The notes under the pieces: model-generated
Told to the model about the DNA's origin: nothing
The model's input: only the letters and a program-made list of their open reading frames with translations
The model's database searches: none
From: Eubacteriales bacterium
Lineage (GTDB): Bacteria; Bacillota; Clostridia; Lachnospirales; Lachnospiraceae
Length of the DNA: 64,000 nt
Assembly (NCBI GenBank): GCA_030539055.1
Contig: JAUNSV010000002.1
Span: 32,513-96,512, forward strand
Direction: 5' to 3'
Position numbers and translations under genes: made by a program
Part shown: piece by piece, positions 53,590 through 63,000 of the stretch
How the letters are laid out: the number at the start of each line of letters is the position of its first letter
Position numbering within the stretch: position 1 is the stretch's first letter

Positions 53590-55098
53590 TTGGGAGAATA
53601 TCGTTTAGAAATGAAAGACATAGTCAAGTCTTTCCCTGGTGTAAAAGCATTGGACCACGCTCAATTAAAATTAAGACCTGGTACTGTTCATGCTCTAATG
53701 GGTGAGAATGGGGCTGGAAAATCTACTCTTATGAAATGTCTTTTTGGAATATACCATATTGATGAGGGTGAGATTATATATGAGGGTCAAAATATTCATA
53801 TACAAGGACCTCTTGATGCACTACATAAAGGTATTGCTATGGTTCATCAAGAATTGCAACCTATACCCGAAAGATCAATTGCTGAAAATATTTTTGTAGG
53901 TAGATATCCAACAAAAAAAATTGGTCCTATAAGTATAATAGATCACAAAAAAATGAACGAAGATGCTGAAAAAGTGTTGAAAGAAGTTCATTTAAAATTT
54001 GATGCAAAAGCAAAATTAGGCTCTTTAAGCGTAAGTCAAATGCAACTAGTAGAAATTGCAAAAGCCGTGTCGGCAGATTGTAAAGTATTAATTCTTGATG
54101 AGCCTACATCTTCTCTTACACAATCAGAAGTAGAAGCTCTATTTGTAATTGTAAATGAGCTTAGAAGAAAGAATGTATCAATAATATATATAAGTCATAA
54201 AATGGATGAAATTTTACGAATAAGTGATGAAGTTACTATAATGAGAGATGGTCAATACATAGGAACTTGGGATTCAAAAGAATTAACAACAGATATGATA
54301 ATTACAAAAATGGTTGGTCGTGAACTTTCTAATTTATTTCCTAAAAGAAATAATGTACCAGGAGATGTAGTTCTTGAGGTACAAGATTTTACTTCTATTA
54401 ACCCAAAAAGTTTTAGAAATATTTCTTTTAAAGTAAAAAAAGGCGAAATTTTTGGTATTGCAGGTTTGGTTGGTGCTCAGAGAACTGAGCTTATGGAGGG
54501 CTTATTTGGGCTAAGAGCACATTCACATGGTAAAATAATATACAAGGGCTCTTTATTAAATGTTAATCGCCCTCAAGATGCTATAAGACATGGCATCGCT
54601 CTTCTTACAGAGGACAGAAGAGCTTCTGGAATAATGGGTGTTTTATCTGTAGCAGATAATGTTTCTATTGCTTCTTTAGATCAATATTTGGTTTTAAAAT
54701 GTGTGTTAGATAATAAAAAAATAGAATCCCTTGTTAAAGAAAATGTAGATAAAATGTCTATCAAAACGCCATCATCTAAAACATTAATACAATCACTCTC
54801 TGGAGGCAACCAGCAAAAAGTTTTGATAGCAAGGTGGCTTGCAAACTCTCCAGATGTTTTCATAATGGATGAACCAACAAGAGGAATAGATGTTGGTGCA
54901 AAATATGAAATATATTGTATCATAGAGGAATTAGCAAGAAGTGGCAAATCTATTATAATGATTTCTTCTGAGATGAGCGAGCTTATGGGTATGTCGGATA
55001 GAATAATGGTAATGTGCGATGGTAGAATGACTGGTATTATAGATGGCGAAAAAGCTAACCAAGAAAATATAATGGCTTTAGCAACACAGTTCAAATAA
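53590..55098 (+). CDS. mglA: Galactoside ABC transporter ATP-binding protein
   Basis: Double-domain sugar ATPase of 502 residues. Domain 1: GENGAGKSTLMKCLFG, LSVSQMQLVEIAKAVS, LILDEPTSSLT. Domain 2 has the degenerate GLVGAQRTELMEGLFG, intact LSGGNQQKVLIARWL, and FIMDEPTRGIDVGAKYEIY. Starts with TTG at 53590, seven bases after CGGAGG. Asymmetric domain 2 Walker A is normal for MglA/RbsA proteins. Confidence 0.93.
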   Translation: MGEYRLEMKDIVKSFPGVKALDHAQLKLRPGTVHALMGENGAGKSTLMKCLFGIYHIDEGEIIYEGQNIHIQGPLDALHKGIAMVHQELQPIPERSIAENIFVGRYPTKKIGPISIIDHKKMNEDAEKVLKEVHLKFDAKAKLGSLSVSQMQLVEIAKAVSADCKVLILDEPTSSLTQSEVEALFVIVNELRRKNVSIIYISHKMDEILRISDEVTIMRDGQYIGTWDSKELTTDMIITKMVGRELSNLFPKRNNVPGDVVLEVQDFTSINPKSFRNISFKVKKGEIFGIAGLVGAQRTELMEGLFGLRAHSHGKIIYKGSLLNVNRPQDAIRHGIALLTEDRRASGIMGVLSVADNVSIASLDQYLVLKCVLDNKKIESLVKENVDKMSIKTPSSKTLIQSLSGGNQQKVLIARWLANSPDVFIMDEPTRGIDVGAKYEIYCIIEELARSGKSIIMISSEMSELMGMSDRIMVMCDGRMTGIIDGEKANQENIMALATQFK

Positions 55099-55111
55099 AG
55101 GAGATATTTTT

Positions 55112-56095
55112 ATGACAAAGAAGTTTGATATAAAAAAATTTTTATCCAATAATGCAATTATTGTTTTGATTATAGTTCTTGCATTGTTTACAGGTTTTTC
55201 ATCAAAAAATTTCTTTACAGCTACTAATTTCAAAAATCTAATAACAAATATGGCACCAAGATTTATTATAGCCTGTGGTGTATCTGGCTGTCTTATAACA
55301 AAAGGAACTGACCTCTCTGCTGGTCGTGCTGTAGGACTAGCTGCTTGTCTTTCTGCTATGCTACTTCAAAAAGTAGATTACTCAGCAAGAATGCTTAAGT
55401 GGCTACCAGATATTCCTTGGATGTTTGCAATAATAGTTGTAGCAATTATAATGGGATGTATAGGAGCTGTAAACGGAGTTATAGTTTCTAAATTAAAAGT
55501 ACCTCCATTTATAGCAACTCTAGGTATGCAAACTATCATATATGGAATTTGTCAAATTATTACTAATAACCAACCAATGGGCGGATTTAAAACAAGCTAT
55601 TTACGCCTTGCTTCGGGTTATGTGGGTTTCTTTCCTTATATAGCTATTTTTGCAATTATAATCGGTGCATACTTTTGGTTTTTGTACAATAAAACAAGGC
55701 ACGGCAAATATATGTATGCAATTGGTGGCAATGAAAATGCTGCATCTGTTGCTGGTGTAAATGTAACATCTACTCTTATTCGCATATATATGCTTGCTGG
55801 TATAATGTATGGTGTTGCTGGCTTTCTTGTTGGTGCAAAAGCAGGTGGTGCTTCTACTGCTACTGGATATGGATATGAGCTTGAAGCAATAGCAGCTTGT
55901 ACTATAGGTGGTGTGTCTGCAAATGGTGGAGTTGGTAAAGTGTTTGGTATACTAACAGGAGTTCTTGTTTTTGAAATATTAAAAATATGTTTGCAATTTT
56001 TGGGAGTGGATCCAGCTTATACTTACATAGCTCAAGGTTTAGTAATAATAGTTGCTGTAGCACTTGATCTAAGAAAATATTTAGCAAAAAAATAA
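55112..56095 (+). CDS. mglC: Galactoside ABC transporter permease
   Basis: Membrane permease of 327 residues with 8-10 helices. It matches MglC: TNMAPRFIIACGVSGCLITKGTDLSAGR, KLKVPPFIATLGMQTIIYG (in parts), KYMYAIGGNENAASVAGVNV and IAACTIGGVSANGGVGKVFG. Encoded 13 bp after mglA and with the ribosome site AAAGGAG. It forms the channel of the galactose importer. Confidence 0.93.
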   Translation: MTKKFDIKKFLSNNAIIVLIIVLALFTGFSSKNFFTATNFKNLITNMAPRFIIACGVSGCLITKGTDLSAGRAVGLAACLSAMLLQKVDYSARMLKWLPDIPWMFAIIVVAIIMGCIGAVNGVIVSKLKVPPFIATLGMQTIIYGICQIITNNQPMGGFKTSYLRLASGYVGFFPYIAIFAIIIGAYFWFLYNKTRHGKYMYAIGGNENAASVAGVNVTSTLIRIYMLAGIMYGVAGFLVGAKAGGASTATGYGYELEAIAACTIGGVSANGGVGKVFGILTGVLVFEILKICLQFLGVDPAYTYIAQGLVIIVAVALDLRKYLAKK

Positions 56096-56101
56096 TATAA
56101 T

Positions 56102-57397
56102 ATGATTACTATTCAAAAATTAAAAGAAAATATAAATAATGGTTCTTTAGATAATAAACTATCTCTACTGTATAGTAAAAGCAGCGATGATTTGTTGTAT
56201 TATAAAAATAGAATTAATAATTTAATAAATAATTTTAAAAAGTATTATAATATTAATGATGATAATCTTAATGTGTATTTATTTTCTTCTCCTGGAAGAA
56301 CAGAAATATGTGGCAATCATACAGATCACCAAAGGGGTAAGGTATTAACTGCTTCTGTGAATTGCGATATGATTTCATTGGTTAGTTTAAATAATAATAA
56401 AACAATAAATATTTACTCAGAAGAATTTGGGCTAAGTACTATAGAAATAAATAACTATAATAAAAAAACTGAAGAAGAACATACTTCTCTCTCTCTCATT
56501 CGTGGAATACTAAAAAAAATATCTTCACTAGGTTACAAATTTAGTGGTTTTAATGCTTATATTTCATCAGATGTTTTGAGTGGTTCTGGTCTTTCTTCTA
56601 GTGCATCTTTTGAAATGTTAGTTGCTGTTATTTTAAATACTTTATTTTGTAATAATGAAATTAGCCCAAAAGACTTAGCTATTATAGGTCAATATGCAGA
56701 AAATATTTATTTTAATAAACCATCTGGCCTAATGGATCAAATGGGTTGTATGATAGGTGGCATAATAAAAATTGATTTTCATGAAAAAAATAATCCTATT
56801 TTTGAAAAAATTAAATTTGATTTTAACAAAAATAATTTTGTTATGTGTATAATAAATAGTGGAAGTAATCATGCTAATTTAACAAATCACTACTCTTCTA
56901 TTCCATTAGAAATGGAGAGCATAGCTAAGGCTTTTAAAAAAGAAGTATTAAGCGAAGTAAGTGAAGAAGATTTTTATAAAAATATTAATTCTTTAAGAGT
57001 AGCGTGTGGTGATAGAGCCATTTTAAGAGCAATTCATTATTATGATGACAATAAAAAAGTAGATGAAGAAGCTAGTAGTTTAGAAAAAAGAGATTTTAAT
57101 ACTTTTTTAAAATTAATAAAAGAAAGTGGAGAATCCTCTTTTATGCATTTACAAAATGTGTCTTCATATGATGACCCTAGAGAACAAAGTGTAGCTATAG
57201 CACTTGCACTTACAAAAAAAATATTAAATGGAAAAGGTAGCGTAAGAGTGCATGGAGGAGGGTTTGCGGGTACTATTCAAGCTTTTATGCCTTTAGAAAT
57301 TTCAAAAAAATTTAAAAAGGGAATAGAAAAATATCTTGGACCTAATTCTTGCCATATTATGAATATAAGAGATATGGGAGCAGTGGAAGTAATATAA
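56102..57397 (+). CDS. galK: Galactokinase
   Basis: GHMP kinase of 431 residues phosphorylating galactose. Motif 1 is SPGRTEICGNHTDHQRG, motif 2 SGSGLSSSASFEM, the catalytic Asp is in SGLMDQMG, and motif 3 is HGGGFAGTIQAF. An N-terminal extension of about 60 residues precedes motif 1, longer than in E. coli GalK. It starts 6 bp after mglC with no Shine-Dalgarno sequence. Coupling uptake to phosphorylation makes sense; galT and galE are not in this window. Confidence 0.92.
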   Translation: MITIQKLKENINNGSLDNKLSLLYSKSSDDLLYYKNRINNLINNFKKYYNINDDNLNVYLFSSPGRTEICGNHTDHQRGKVLTASVNCDMISLVSLNNNKTINIYSEEFGLSTIEINNYNKKTEEEHTSLSLIRGILKKISSLGYKFSGFNAYISSDVLSGSGLSSSASFEMLVAVILNTLFCNNEISPKDLAIIGQYAENIYFNKPSGLMDQMGCMIGGIIKIDFHEKNNPIFEKIKFDFNKNNFVMCIINSGSNHANLTNHYSSIPLEMESIAKAFKKEVLSEVSEEDFYKNINSLRVACGDRAILRAIHYYDDNKKVDEEASSLEKRDFNTFLKLIKESGESSFMHLQNVSSYDDPREQSVAIALALTKKILNGKGSVRVHGGGFAGTIQAFMPLEISKKFKKGIEKYLGPNSCHIMNIRDMGAVEVI

Positions 57398-57420
57398 AAA
57401 TATTCTCTATTATAATAAAA

Positions 57421-57452
57421 AAGCATTTATAATTTTTATAAATGCTTTTTTT
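57421..57452. terminator. Bidirectional terminator between galK and the surface protein gene
   Basis: AAGCATTTAT (57421-57430) pairs with ATAAATGCTT (57438-57447), followed by T runs on both strands. Confidence 0.85.
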
Positions 57453-57478
57453 ATTATTATGAAATTATTTTTTTATTC

Positions 57479-59995
57479 TTACTCTGGCTCATCCACATAA
57501 TTGCCATTGCTTGTTTTTTCGCTATAATCGGTACTTGTGTTTTTATTTTCGTTAGTTTCACTTGTCGTATCTGCTCTAAGAGTAGATATTTTACTATCTG
57601 GTATGACTGTTCCATCTACTGTACACCATTGCCCATCTCGATTAACATAATAACCATCTGGAGTTTTCTTTATTGGCACAAAGGTATTACCTTTTGTCAT
57701 TTGTCCATAGTTGTTATTCTCTTGAGTAAAATAGTACCAATATCCATTTGAGCTTAACCAATTTGTAGCTAACACTCCATCTTCTCTTCCACCTACATGT
57801 GCATAATAAGTACGCCCATCTGTTGTATTTATTGTGCCCACAACCATCTCAGCATTTTCATTAAATATATATGCTTTTTTATTATATCGACTTATATCAT
57901 TTCCAGTATAATCTTCATCATTTTCTTTATTTTCATACATTACTACCACAGAAGATGTGGCTTCTTTTCCATTTTCAAATACATAATGCCATTTATTTGT
58001 ACTAGGATCTTTATACCACACATTTTGTTTGTCGGCATCTGACTTGGTTGCTTCCCTACGCTTTGTTACCACTATATTGCTTGTTGTGCTAAGTTTTAAA
58101 TCATATATTATTTCTCTTTTCAAAAATAATGTAGTGCTTCCACCTGCTCCTGTGCCACCACCTACTCCTGGTCCAGAAAAACTTCCTGCTCCTCCTACTT
58201 TTCCTCCTCCACCTGAGCTCCCACCTGAAGTTCCTGTACTTCCATTTGCACTTGCACTAGATCTAACATTTATAGGAATATCTGCATCTAGTCCATCATA
58301 AGTTACTGTTACTACTTTATCTGAAGCAAGAAGATATGAATTGTCTGATGAAAAAGAAAAGTCTGCATAATTTGTTACTTTCCATTTTTCGTTACGAGTA
58401 GATAAATCATCATATTCTACTTGAACTTCTAATCCATTTGGATCAAATTCTTCGTACTCTTCATAATTTGTTTTAGGGTAGCTCACTATTATTAAATTTT
58501 CTGGTGCTACATTTGGATTAAGTGTTTCTACTCGTACTTTAATCTCTCCCATAAAACCGCTAGTAGTGCCACCATAAAAAATGGTTATAGGTGTAATTGA
58601 GTAAGCTCCAGGGTCATTAGCTGATTTGAATTGTTCACTAGTATAGTCTGGTGTAAATGTAAATGATTTTTTTGATGCATTATTATATGGGCATTCTATT
58701 GTTTTTTTATTGTTTTCCCATGTAAGTGTAAATACTAAACCACTTGGATCTAAATTCTCACCATTTTTATATGTATATCCACTTCCTGCTTTTGTTGGAT
58801 TTGAAGATATTGTAGTACTTTCTATATTATTTGTGCTATAAAATTTTATAGAGCTACTTGCTGGCAATACTTTTTTAAACTCAGAGCTAGTTAAAAATAA
58901 TCTTCCATCACCACTTGTTGTAGAATTATCTTCTGCAACCCATATTGCTTGAATTGAATTTGTAAGCTCGTTTAAAATTGTAGTGTTTATATTGCCTGGG
59001 ACTATAAAATCCGATCTCGATTTATCAAACATTCCACTACAAGATGTCATTCTAGAAAAATCATATTTTGTTAAATCTATAATTGTAGCCCAAGTGTTTT
59101 GAAATAAGTAATTGTAATTTGTAATATTGTTTGCATTTTCAAGAATTGCATATGGTATTTCTATAAGCTCTGTGCAAGATGCAAACATTGATTCTACATT
59201 TGTTGCACTACTCAAATCTAATCTGTTTACTTCATTTATAGTATTTAATTTAAAACAATTAGAAAACATGTAAGAAAAATTGGTAATCTTTTGTGTGTTA
59301 AAATTTCTACTAAGACTGATAGTACTTACACTTTCACAATCCTTAAATAAAGAGTACATGTTGCCAGCTTCTACATTTGATGTGTCCCAAGATGATACAT
59401 CTATTTCTTTTAAACTTGTACATCCCTCAAAAACGCCTATCATATTTTGAACTTTTTTTGTATTAGCAAATAATTCCACTTCCTCTAAATTAGTACATCC
59501 TTTAAACATTGCTTTTATATCTATTACTTCGCTTGTATCAAAAAAAGAAATGTCTATCTTTTTTAATTTTTCACATCCCTCAAACATTGAAGACATTATA
59601 GTATCTTTGTATGGAATAGTCATAAAATCTGAATTGATTTCTATCTCTTCCAAATTTATACAACCCTCAAACATATTATTTAAAAATTTTCCCGGTACTT
59701 TTACTTCTCTTTTGAAAATTATTTTGGTTATTTTGTCCTTTTCTGGAAGAGGCTCTCCAGTATGTACTTGTCCATCTGGTGCTGTGTAACTTTGACCTGT
59801 AGAATTAGGTACATAGGGAATTTCTCCTTTTTCAAGAGTAAATATACCATCATCATCTAGTGTGTATTGGCAAGTTCCCCACACACCTGTAGTTGCCGAA
59901 AAAGCTTTCATAGGATTTATCCCTATGAAAGCTAATATTAATACTATATAAATTATTTCTTTTTGTAATTTAAAATTTGAAATTTTACAAAACAT
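57479..59995 (-). CDS. BspA-like leucine-rich-repeat surface protein with Ig-like and wall-binding-like domains
   Basis: Secreted protein of 838 residues. After a signal ending KAFSA come BspA/DUF285-type repeats (residues ~100-320), for example MFEGCEKLKKIDISFFDTS and MFKGCTNLEEVELF. Two bacterial Ig-like domains follow (about 385-480 and 485-565, the second with NYEEYEEFDPNGLEVQVEYDD). A glycine-serine-rich linker (~570-610) leads to a C-terminal module with KKAYIFNENAEMVVG, NWLSSNGYWYYFTQ, NNYGQMTKGN and GYYVNRDGQWCTVDGT. Likely an adhesin bound to the wall. Signal start has TGGAG upstream; no LPxTG motif. Confidence 0.88.
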   Translation of the reverse strand: MFCKISNFKLQKEIIYIVLILAFIGINPMKAFSATTGVWGTCQYTLDDDGIFTLEKGEIPYVPNSTGQSYTAPDGQVHTGEPLPEKDKITKIIFKREVKVPGKFLNNMFEGCINLEEIEINSDFMTIPYKDTIMSSMFEGCEKLKKIDISFFDTSEVIDIKAMFKGCTNLEEVELFANTKKVQNMIGVFEGCTSLKEIDVSSWDTSNVEAGNMYSLFKDCESVSTISLSRNFNTQKITNFSYMFSNCFKLNTINEVNRLDLSSATNVESMFASCTELIEIPYAILENANNITNYNYLFQNTWATIIDLTKYDFSRMTSCSGMFDKSRSDFIVPGNINTTILNELTNSIQAIWVAEDNSTTSGDGRLFLTSSEFKKVLPASSSIKFYSTNNIESTTISSNPTKAGSGYTYKNGENLDPSGLVFTLTWENNKKTIECPYNNASKKSFTFTPDYTSEQFKSANDPGAYSITPITIFYGGTTSGFMGEIKVRVETLNPNVAPENLIIVSYPKTNYEEYEEFDPNGLEVQVEYDDLSTRNEKWKVTNYADFSFSSDNSYLLASDKVVTVTYDGLDADIPINVRSSASANGSTGTSGGSSGGGGKVGGAGSFSGPGVGGGTGAGGSTTLFLKREIIYDLKLSTTSNIVVTKRREATKSDADKQNVWYKDPSTNKWHYVFENGKEATSSVVVMYENKENDEDYTGNDISRYNKKAYIFNENAEMVVGTINTTDGRTYYAHVGGREDGVLATNWLSSNGYWYYFTQENNNYGQMTKGNTFVPIKKTPDGYYVNRDGQWCTVDGTVIPDSKISTLRADTTSETNENKNTSTDYSEKTSNGNYVDEPE

Positions 59996-60011
59996 CTTTA
60001 TATCTCCAAAT

Positions 60012-63000
60012 TTATTTTACTGTTATTAAAGTTCCATCTTGAGTACATATTTTTCCCTCGTTATTTACATACACACCATTAGATATCATTGAAACAGAAT
60101 CATATTTTGATTTTACTAAACTACCATAAGAGTTTTGACTTGTATTAAAATAATAATAATACTTTCCTATAGCTTTTAGTCCTGTATATAATTCACCTTT
60201 GTTTTCATTGTCCTCTACACTAGCAAATAATACTTCGCCACTTGTTGTATAAATCCAACCTGTAAGTATAATAAAGTTTTCATCTGTAGCATATGCTATG
60301 TAACCATCATCATATTTTGTATCATCATCTGCATCAGATTTATATGTCACAAAAATTGTATTATTGAATAAATCTGTATTATGTAATTTTGCTGTTCTAT
60401 TGCCTTGATCATCTTCTGAACTTATTGTAAGACTGGCTTTTGAGCTTAACATCATTCTTCCAAGTCCGCCAGCTCCTATTGCTATATTTTCATGTATAGG
60501 GAATGTTTCGTAAGGCTCGTCTTCTCCTGGAATTACTACATCACCTTGTTCAATATCTGGGGTTGTGCTTGTAGGACCTTTCTCTTCATTTACAACTTCT
60601 ATATTTCCACCACCCTTTCCCTCTGGTATTACTTTTACAAAATTTACAACAACATTAACTATAGCTGCTTTTGCTGTTTTTACTTGCTTTTCAAGCACTT
60701 CTGTAGCATATAAATTTAAATTTTGCTTATCAATATCTTCTATTCTTTTTGAAGCTAGTACATACTCTTCTTCTAGTCCATCTTTTAATTCTACTTTTTT
60801 AGGTTCTAGGACTAACTCATCATCATCTACTGCTTTTTTTACACGGTCAGTAAACTCTCTTAAATCATTTAAAAATACACTTTTTCTTTCATCAAACCTT
60901 TTGTTTTTCTCTTCTTTAAATGTATTCTCTAAGTTAGTTATTGCTTCACTTTTGTCTATATTTACTTCTTCTGCCAGTGTATCATTTTCTATTTTTTCCA
61001 AATAAGCATTTGATATTGATGCGATTTTTTCTTTTAATTCTTGTTTTTCTTCATCTGTTATAAAAGTATCTTCTTCTATCAAATCTAAAATTTCATCTTT
61101 CTTATTTTCTATTTCTTTTTTTGCTTCCTCTTTGATTTTTAAGAAATTGTAAATATCATTTGCTTCGTTTAATGTATCTTCTATGATTTTATTTGCTTCA
61201 TTCTTTGTATTTATTACTTCTTCGGCTGTGTTTTGGTCTTTTAAAGCATTAGAAGATGTTGCTTTTAAATTGGATAATACTTCTATTAATCTGTTTGTAT
61301 CATCTTCTACTATCTTTTTATCTATTATTTCTTTTTTTGCTTCTTCTATTTTATCATTCAACTTCTTTTCTATTTCTTCTTTGAAGTTTTTGAAATCAAT
61401 TATTTCTTGAAGCTTATCTAGTACATCTCCTATTTTAGAGTTCTTGTGGTCATTTGTTGTGCCAATAAATTCATCAAGTGATTCTTTTACTTCTTGTATT
61501 GAATTTGTATTGTTTAAGCTTGCAATTCCATCTGTTCTTATGTTTTGTAAATTAGAAATAAGCTCATCTTTTTCACTTGTTGTAATATTATTGTTGTCAA
61601 ATTCTTCAAACACTTTTCCCATAGCATCAATAATTGCTCTTTCTAAAGCTTCTTTTGCTTTATCTTTTTCGTTTTGAAGAAATGTTTCATTTTCTACATT
61701 TGTTATTTTATCTAATGCATCTTGTTTGTTTTGATTGATTTCTTCTTCTGTGGTAGAATTATTGATTTGATTTGTAGCGTCTTCAAGTACTTTATCTAAA
61801 TCTTCTTCTAATTCTTGTTTCTTTTCTTCTGTTAGTTCTCCCTTGTCAAATGCTTCATTGATTTTGTCCTTTAAATCATTTATTTCTTTTTCTATTTCTT
61901 TTATAGCTTCTTCTTTTTTGTTTTCAAAATCTTCTTTTTCAGAAATTAAATCTTTTATATCATTTAATTCTTTTTTTGCTTCATCAAAGATTTTTTCTAT
62001 TTCATATATTGTTTCTTTTTGATCTATTTCGTTATTTTTGTTATTTACTATGTTATCTATTTGATCTTTTAATTCTTGTTTTTTACTTGGGTCTAATATT
62101 TTATCATCTGTATTTTCAATATAGTCTTTTAAATCATTTGCTTCTTTTTCGATTTCTTTTTTTATTTCATCTTTTTTATGATTCAAATTTGCTTTGTCAT
62201 TAATATCATCAAGATCTTCTATTGCATCTTTCATTATATCACTTACTGTGTCTTTATCTTGTGTGTTATTAATATCTTCTATTGCTTTATCAACTATATC
62301 ATTTACTTCTTTTATGTATATTTCTTTTTCTTCATCTGTTAAAGTATTGTTGTCATTAATTTCTTTTATCACTTCTTCTTTTTCTTTATTTATATTAGAT
62401 ATAGCATCTTGCTTTTCCTCTTCTAGTGTTTTTATTATTTCACTTGGAGTTGATTCTTCCTCTTCTTCATCATTTGGTTTTTCACTTTCGCTTGGAGTTG
62501 AAACAGCAATCACAGTGTCTGCATTGTTAGCTATATTTTGCAATTCTTCTTTTGCTTTTTCTAGAGCTTCTTTTATTTCTTCTTCTGTTTTAGAATTTTT
62601 TATATTGTTTTCTCCATCGTTAAATGCATCATCTAATAGTTTGTCATAGTAATTTTTTTCATAATTTGTAAGATTGTCATTGTTTTCTATAGCTTCTTTA
62701 ATTATATCTTTTACTTCTTCAAGCTCTATTATGGCTTCTTCTATTTTGCTTTTAATAGAAGTATTCTCTTTTATTTCATTTAAAATTTCATCTATTTGTG
62801 TATAAGCATCATTTTTTATTTCTTTTAATATATTGTTATTTGCTTCATACATATCATAGGTTTTATTGTCTACTTCATTGTTTTTATCTATTCTTATTTG
62901 TTCTACTTTTTGAATATAATCTATTTTTTCTTCTTCTGTAAGTAGCTTGTTATTTTGTATGCTCTCCTTTGCTTTTTGTGCTTTGTTATCAATTAATACT

